Of a DNA stretch of 9,994 nucleotides, positions 6,544-9,994 are shown in pieces. Position 1 is the first letter of the stretch. Each line of letters starts with the position of its first letter. The position numbers and the translations under genes are program-made. Source of the stretch: Sphingomonadales bacterium (GTDB lineage: Bacteria > Pseudomonadota > Alphaproteobacteria > Sphingomonadales > Sphingomonadaceae); assembly GCA_013298745.1 (NCBI GenBank), contig JAAFIT010000055.1, positions 1 to 9,994 on the forward strand. The letters run 5' to 3'. Below the pieces are notes generated by a model, which saw nothing but the letters and a program-made list of their open reading frames with translations, was not told the origin of the DNA and ran no database searches.

Positions 6544-9047
6544 ACCTGCCGCTGCGCCTGGCATTGCGCGAGCTGCGCGGCGGGCTGGTTGGCCTGCGGC
6601 TGCTGGCGGTCTGCCTGATTCTGGGCGTCGCGGCGCTGGCGGGCGTCGGCAGCCTCGCTTCGGCGATCAACGCCGGGCTGATGGAGCGTGGGCAGTTGCT
6701 GCTCGGCGGCGATGTCGAGGCACGGTTATCGAGCCGCTTTGCCACTGTCGAGGAGCGTGAGCGACTCGACAAGGAAGGGCTGGTCTCCGAGGTTATCCGC
6801 CTGCGCGCCATGGCGGGCAAGTCGGGGGCAGAAGAGCGTTTGCTTGCCGAAGTGAAGGCCGTCGACGCGCGCTGGCCTTTGGTCGGCGCGTTTCGGCTCG
6901 AGGGCGGCCAGAGCTGTGCAGGCGCTGTCCGGGCTTGTATCGCCCCTGGCACGGCCGCCGTGGCTCCGGCACTAGCCGAACGGCTGGGCCTGAAGGCTGG
7001 CGACACGCTGCAGATCGGCACTGCGACGCTGCGCATTGCTGGCGTGACGGCCGAAGAGCCTGATGCGGCTGGTCAAGGCTTTGGCTTTGGCCCTGGCGTG
7101 CTGATTGCGCGCAGCGATCTCGATACCACCGGCCTCATTCAGCCGGGTGCCCAGTTTCGCAGCCTGTATCGAATCAAACTGCCGCCGGGTGCCGATCCTG
7201 CTCCTGTGGTCAACCGCCTCGAAGCGGCGGCGCCCGATGCGGGTTTCCAGTTTCAGGACCGCAGCAACGGCGCGCCGAGCACGCGCCGCTTCGTCGATCG
7301 GCTTGGCCAGTTTCTGACGCTTGTGGGTCTGACAGCCCTTGTCGTTGCGGGCGTTGGCGTCGCCGGCGGTGTCAGCGCTTATCTGGGAGCCAAGACCAAG
7401 ACAATTGCGACATTGAAGACGTTGGGCGCCGATACCGCGACGATCCGCGCGATTTATCTTTGGCAGATCGGACTGGTGGCACTGGGCGCTGTTGTCATCG
7501 GATTGGCGATCGGCGCGGCAACGCCCTGGATTGTGACGCGCGTTGCCGCTGCCAGCCTGCCGGTGCCGCCCGAACTGACACCGCAATGGCGGGCCCTGGC
7601 AACAGCAGCGGCCTATGGCGTGCTGATCGCGCTGGCCTTTGCGCTCTGGCCGCTAGCGCAGGCGGCACGGATGCCGGCGGCGCGGTTGTTCCGCAGCCTG
7701 ACCGAACGGCGCGACAGGCCGACCTTTGGCATGGTTGCAACGATTGTCGCAGCGGGCCTTGCGATTGTCGGCATTACGGTCGCCAATGCCAGTGACAGGG
7801 TGTTTGTCCTTGGCTTCATCGCCGCAGCATTGGCATTGATCGGGTTGCTCTGGGCCTTGGCTGCGCTGGTGCGCTGGCTGGCGGCACGGGCGCCGCGGCC
7901 CAGGGGCACATTGGCGCGGCTGGCGCTTGCCAATCTGCACCGTCCCGGCGCGCCGACCCGGCAGCTGATCGTCGCCTTGGGGCTGGGGCTGACGCTGTTT
8001 GCCACGCTCGCCGTTATCGAGACCAATTTCACCGGCCAGATCAACCGCACCTTGCCTGATCGCGCGCCAACTTTTTTCGTCATTGATATCCCCAATGATG
8101 GCAAGGACGCTTTCAAGGCGCTCATCGACGCCAAGGCGCCCGGTGCGACGATGACCATCGTCCCAAGCCTGCGGGGACCCGTGACAGCGGTGAAGGGCGT
8201 GCCAGCGAACCAGATCAATGCGGGCCCTGATGTGTGGATCCTGCGCGGTGACCGCGGCCTCAGCTATGCTGCCGATTTCCCGCCGGCGAACACTATCGTC
8301 AGCGGCAAATGGTGGCCGCGCGATTATGCCGGGCCGCCGTTGATTTCGATCGATGACGATGCCGCCAAGGCGCTCGGCCTCAAGATCGGCGACGAAATGA
8401 CCGTCTCGGTGCTTGGCGTCGAAATCACCGCCAAGATTGCCAGCACCCGCAAGATCGACTGGCAATCGCTTGGGTTCAATTTCGCAATCCTGTTCGCGCC
8501 GGGTACGCTGGAAGCGGCGCCGCACGGGTGGATGGCAACATTGGCGGTAAAGCCTGATGAGGAACGCGCCATTCAGGCCGGTATCGCCAGGCAATTCCCC
8601 ACCGCTTCGGTGGTTCGCGTCAAGGATGTGCTGGGGCAGGTGGCAGAATTGCTCGGCCAGCTTTCGACGGCAATCCGCGCGGCAGCGGGCGTGACGGTTG
8701 CCGCCGGAATCGCCGTGCTGATCGGGGCATTGGCGGCAGGTGCCCGGGCGCGAACCTATGACGCCGTGCTGTTGAAACTGCTTGGCGCGACGCGGGGGCA
8801 GGTGGCACGGGCGACGCTCGCCGAATATGGACTGCTGGCGCTGATCGTGTCGGGGCTGGCACTGCTGCTCGGTGGCGGTGCCGGCTGGTATGTCATCACC
8901 CAGGTCTTCAAGCTCGAATGGCAACCCGATTGGGCGCCCGTGGTCGGCACGGTGCTGGCGGGCGGCGCTGTCACCGTGCTGCTCGGTCTTGCCGGGTCGT
9001 GGCGGGCGCTGTCGGCGCGGCCCAATGCCGTGCTGCGCGACCTTTGA
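6540..9047 (+). CDS. ybbP: FtsX-like ABC transporter permease, YbbP type
   Basis: This 835-residue inner-membrane protein has about ten predicted helices and two FtsX domains. The N-terminus LALRELRGGLVGLRLLAVCLILGVAALAGVGSL contains TM1. A large periplasmic segment follows (about 45-255), then a first FtsX block with helices near 258-283, 305-332 and 349-374. Further helices lie near 393-415, 421-448 and 473-492, followed by a second periplasmic segment to about 710. The C-terminal FtsX block (from about 711) includes ARTYDAVLLKLLGATRGQVARATLAEYG and ends with SWRALSARPNAVLRDL, a typical YbbP tail. Length and double-FtsX layout match YbbP rather than LolC/LolE (about 400 residues). The start is TTG 6540, overlapping the hydrolase stop; no in-frame ATG fits the conserved N-terminus, and no strong binding site is visible, so translation probably depends on coupling. 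It should pair with the upstream YbbA-like ATPase. Confidence 0.93.
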   Translation: MNLPLRLALRELRGGLVGLRLLAVCLILGVAALAGVGSLASAINAGLMERGQLLLGGDVEARLSSRFATVEERERLDKEGLVSEVIRLRAMAGKSGAEERLLAEVKAVDARWPLVGAFRLEGGQSCAGAVRACIAPGTAAVAPALAERLGLKAGDTLQIGTATLRIAGVTAEEPDAAGQGFGFGPGVLIARSDLDTTGLIQPGAQFRSLYRIKLPPGADPAPVVNRLEAAAPDAGFQFQDRSNGAPSTRRFVDRLGQFLTLVGLTALVVAGVGVAGGVSAYLGAKTKTIATLKTLGADTATIRAIYLWQIGLVALGAVVIGLAIGAATPWIVTRVAAASLPVPPELTPQWRALATAAAYGVLIALAFALWPLAQAARMPAARLFRSLTERRDRPTFGMVATIVAAGLAIVGITVANASDRVFVLGFIAAALALIGLLWALAALVRWLAARAPRPRGTLARLALANLHRPGAPTRQLIVALGLGLTLFATLAVIETNFTGQINRTLPDRAPTFFVIDIPNDGKDAFKALIDAKAPGATMTIVPSLRGPVTAVKGVPANQINAGPDVWILRGDRGLSYAADFPPANTIVSGKWWPRDYAGPPLISIDDDAAKALGLKIGDEMTVSVLGVEITAKIASTRKIDWQSLGFNFAILFAPGTLEAAPHGWMATLAVKPDEERAIQAGIARQFPTASVVRVKDVLGQVAELLGQLSTAIRAAAGVTVAAGIAVLIGALAAGARARTYDAVLLKLLGATRGQVARATLAEYGLLALIVSGLALLLGGGAGWYVITQVFKLEWQPDWAPVVGTVLAGGAVTVLLGLAGSWRALSARPNAVLRDL

Positions 9048-9063
9048 TGACAGATGTGTCATC
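9046..9063. promoter_or_regulatory. Perfect 7-bp inverted repeat, possible operator or leader hairpin
   Basis: GATGACA (9046-9052) and TGTCATC (9057-9063) are perfect inverted arms around the centre GATG. The site overlaps the ybbP stop codon and ends nine bases before a candidate -35 box at 9072. There is no T run after it, so it is not a Rho-independent terminator. Its form, TGACA-N4-TGTCA, suits a dimeric regulator; it could equally be a chance RNA hairpin. Confidence 0.35.
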
Positions 9064-9071
9064 GGCTGCCA

Positions 9072-9100
9072 TTGAAATTCACACGCAGTTCGACGATATT
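9072..9100 (+). promoter_or_regulatory. Candidate sigma-70-type promoter for the Bax-inhibitor-1 family gene
   Basis: TTGAAA (9072-9077, five of six matches to TTGACA) is followed by a 17-base spacer and GATATT (9095-9100, four of six to TATAAT). Initiation near 9107 would give a leader of about 34 bases before the ATG at 9141. The leader would hold the short palindrome CGGCACTGTGCCG (9112-9124) just ahead of the ribosome binding site. The gene may also receive read-through from ybbP, because no terminator separates them. Confidence 0.4.
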
Positions 9101-9130
9101 GTCGGCGATCACGGCACTGTGCCGGTGACA

Positions 9131-9135
9131 GGAGG
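9131..9135 (+). promoter_or_regulatory. Strong ribosome binding site deciding the start of the BI-1 family gene
   Basis: GGAGG lies five bases before ATG 9141. A TTG three bases earlier (9138) is in frame, but only two bases from this site, so ATG 9141 is the supported start. Confidence 0.85.
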
Positions 9136-9140
9136 ACTTG

Positions 9141-9890
9141 ATGGCTAACCCGGTGGACCCCCGCCTCGCGACTGCCCGGCCGATCGCCGGCGCCGAAGCG
9201 GGCTATGACGAGGGCCTGCGTTCGTACATGCTCTCGATCTACAATTACATGGCGTCTGGCGTGCTGCTGACCGGCCTGGTCGCGCTCGCGGTTGCCAGCA
9301 ACCCGACGCTGCTCGCGATGTTCTTCGCGCAGGATGCCGCCGGCCGCGTTGGCCCGACGATCCTTGGCTGGGTGGCGATGTTGTCGCCGCTGGCGCTGAT
9401 CCTCGTCATGAACTTCGGCATCAACAAGCTGTCCGATGGCCAGTTGAAGGCGTGCTTCTGGGGCTTTGCCGGCCTCATGGGCGTGTCGATGTCGACGATC
9501 TTCCTGCAGTACACGGGCGCATCGATCGCGCAGACCTTCTTCGTTACCGCGGCCAGCTATGCCGGCCTCAGCCTGTTCGGCTACACGACGAAGCGGGACC
9601 TGTCGGCGATGGGCAAGTTCCTGATGATGGGCCTGATCGGCATCCTGCTCGCCATGCTCGCCAACTTCTTCTTCAAGTCGGGGCCGCTGGCGCTGGCCAT
9701 CAACATCCTCGGCGTGCTGATTTTCGCTGGCCTCACCGCCTATGATACCCAGCGCCTGAAGGCGATGTATTACGAACTCCAGGGTTCGGCGTTCATCGGC
9801 AAGGCCGCCGTGATGGGCGCGCTGACGATGTACCTGAACTTCATCAACCTGTTCCAGTTCCTGCTGATGTTCATGGGCAATCGCCGCTAA
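9141..9890 (+). CDS. Bax inhibitor-1/YccA family membrane protein
   Basis: This 249-residue integral membrane protein has a soluble N-terminus of about 30 residues and seven hydrophobic segments: near 35-54, 72-92, about 98-117, about 124-142, 155-174, 179-200 and 222-244. The family hallmark AYDTQRLK is present with Asp202, and the C-terminal helix reads LTMYLNFINLFQFLLMFMGNRR. Members such as E. coli YbhL/YccA and B. subtilis YetJ are inner-membrane proteins, some with pH-dependent calcium leak; the physiological role in alphaproteobacteria is poorly defined. The usual Asp of the YLDFINLF motif is Asn233 here. The start is set by GGAGG at 9131-9135. The gene is monocistronic at its 3' end, with a strong terminator 24 bases after the stop, and a candidate promoter of its own lies upstream. 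Confidence 0.95.
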   Translation: MANPVDPRLATARPIAGAEAGYDEGLRSYMLSIYNYMASGVLLTGLVALAVASNPTLLAMFFAQDAAGRVGPTILGWVAMLSPLALILVMNFGINKLSDGQLKACFWGFAGLMGVSMSTIFLQYTGASIAQTFFVTAASYAGLSLFGYTTKRDLSAMGKFLMMGLIGILLAMLANFFFKSGPLALAINILGVLIFAGLTAYDTQRLKAMYYELQGSAFIGKAAVMGALTMYLNFINLFQFLLMFMGNRR

Positions 9891-9914
9891 GCATCCGCAG
9901 ACGGGACAAAAATT

Positions 9915-9947
9915 GGCCCGGCGGAGCAATCCGCCGGGCCTTTTTTT
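9915..9947 (+). terminator. Rho-independent terminator after the BI-1 family gene
   Basis: A perfect 11-bp stem pairs GGCCCGGCGGA (9915-9925) with TCCGCCGGGCC (9930-9940). It is closed by a GCAA (GNRA-type) tetraloop and followed by seven T residues (9941-9947). The A-rich stretch before the stem (ACAAAAATT) could give partial termination from the opposite strand. Confidence 0.96.
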
Positions 9948-9954
9948 GTGTCCA

Positions 9955-9968
9955 GATCTTCCAAGATC
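9955..9968. repeat. Short dyad just after the terminator
   Basis: GATCTT-CC-AAGATC is a perfect 6-bp inverted repeat with a 2-base centre. The centre is too short for a stable RNA loop, so a DNA-binding site or chance are the options. No gene is recognisable in the remaining bases up to 9994. Confidence 0.25.
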
Positions 9969-9994
9969 GAAGCCTCCGGCGGTTGGGGCCGGCG

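Noticed and set aside
5794..6564. A 256-codon open frame on the minus strand across the dienelactone-hydrolase gene
   Set aside because: It mirrors the hydrolase gene, has no recognisable domain, and the plus-strand frame has an intact catalytic triad.
7653..9929. A 758-codon open frame on the minus strand, antisense to ybbP and the BI-1 family gene
   Set aside because: It is low in hydrophobic order, very rich in Arg, Gln, His and Asp, and shows no family motif. It runs through both the terminator at 9915-9947 and the ybbP/BI-1 spacer. Long antisense frames are expected opposite GC-rich genes with strong third-position bias.

Overview
This window looks like a chromosomal segment from a GC-rich alphaproteobacterium, most likely a sphingomonad (Sphingomonadales). 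The support is the two-subunit glycine decarboxylase P-protein, a PEPxxWA-type PEP-CTERM surface protein, and the residue style of the Bax-inhibitor-1 family protein. The assignment is inferred from protein character, not from a database match. I see no rRNA, tRNA, CRISPR array, insertion sequence or prophage gene.

Layout. (1) Bases 2-3366, plus strand: the 3' part of a SAM-dependent methyltransferase gene, cut by the window edge, then gcvPA and gcvPB, packed with a 3-nt gap and a 4-nt overlap and closed by a strong terminator at 3416-3452. (2) Bases 3470-5095, minus strand: an exosortase-dependent surface protein of the Npun_F0296 type, preceded by a 171-nt spacer with two small adjacent inverted repeats, and then a secreted TesA-like SGNH lipase/arylesterase. 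(3) Bases 5118-9047, plus strand, divergent from the tesA-like gene: a YbbA-like ABC ATPase, a dienelactone-hydrolase-family protein and a YbbP-like FtsX permease, tightly packed. (4) Bases 9048-9140: a short regulatory-looking spacer with a 7-bp inverted repeat and a candidate promoter. (5) Bases 9141-9890: a seven-helix Bax-inhibitor-1 family membrane protein, closed by a textbook terminator at 9915-9947. The last 47 bases carry no identified gene.

How the genes fit together. GcvPA and GcvPB form the PLP-dependent P-protein of the glycine cleavage system; the T and H proteins are not in the window. The tesA-like gene, the ATPase and the permease match the divergent tesA / ybbA-ybbP arrangement of E. 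coli, whose products are thought to act as one inner-membrane unit that hands hydrophobic substrates to the periplasmic TesA hydrolase. Here a second, cytoplasmic alpha/beta hydrolase gene lies between the ATPase and the permease, translationally coupled to the permease. That is the most interesting feature of the window. The rest is ordinary housekeeping or surface-protein content, and I found no clear sign of a wholly new system.
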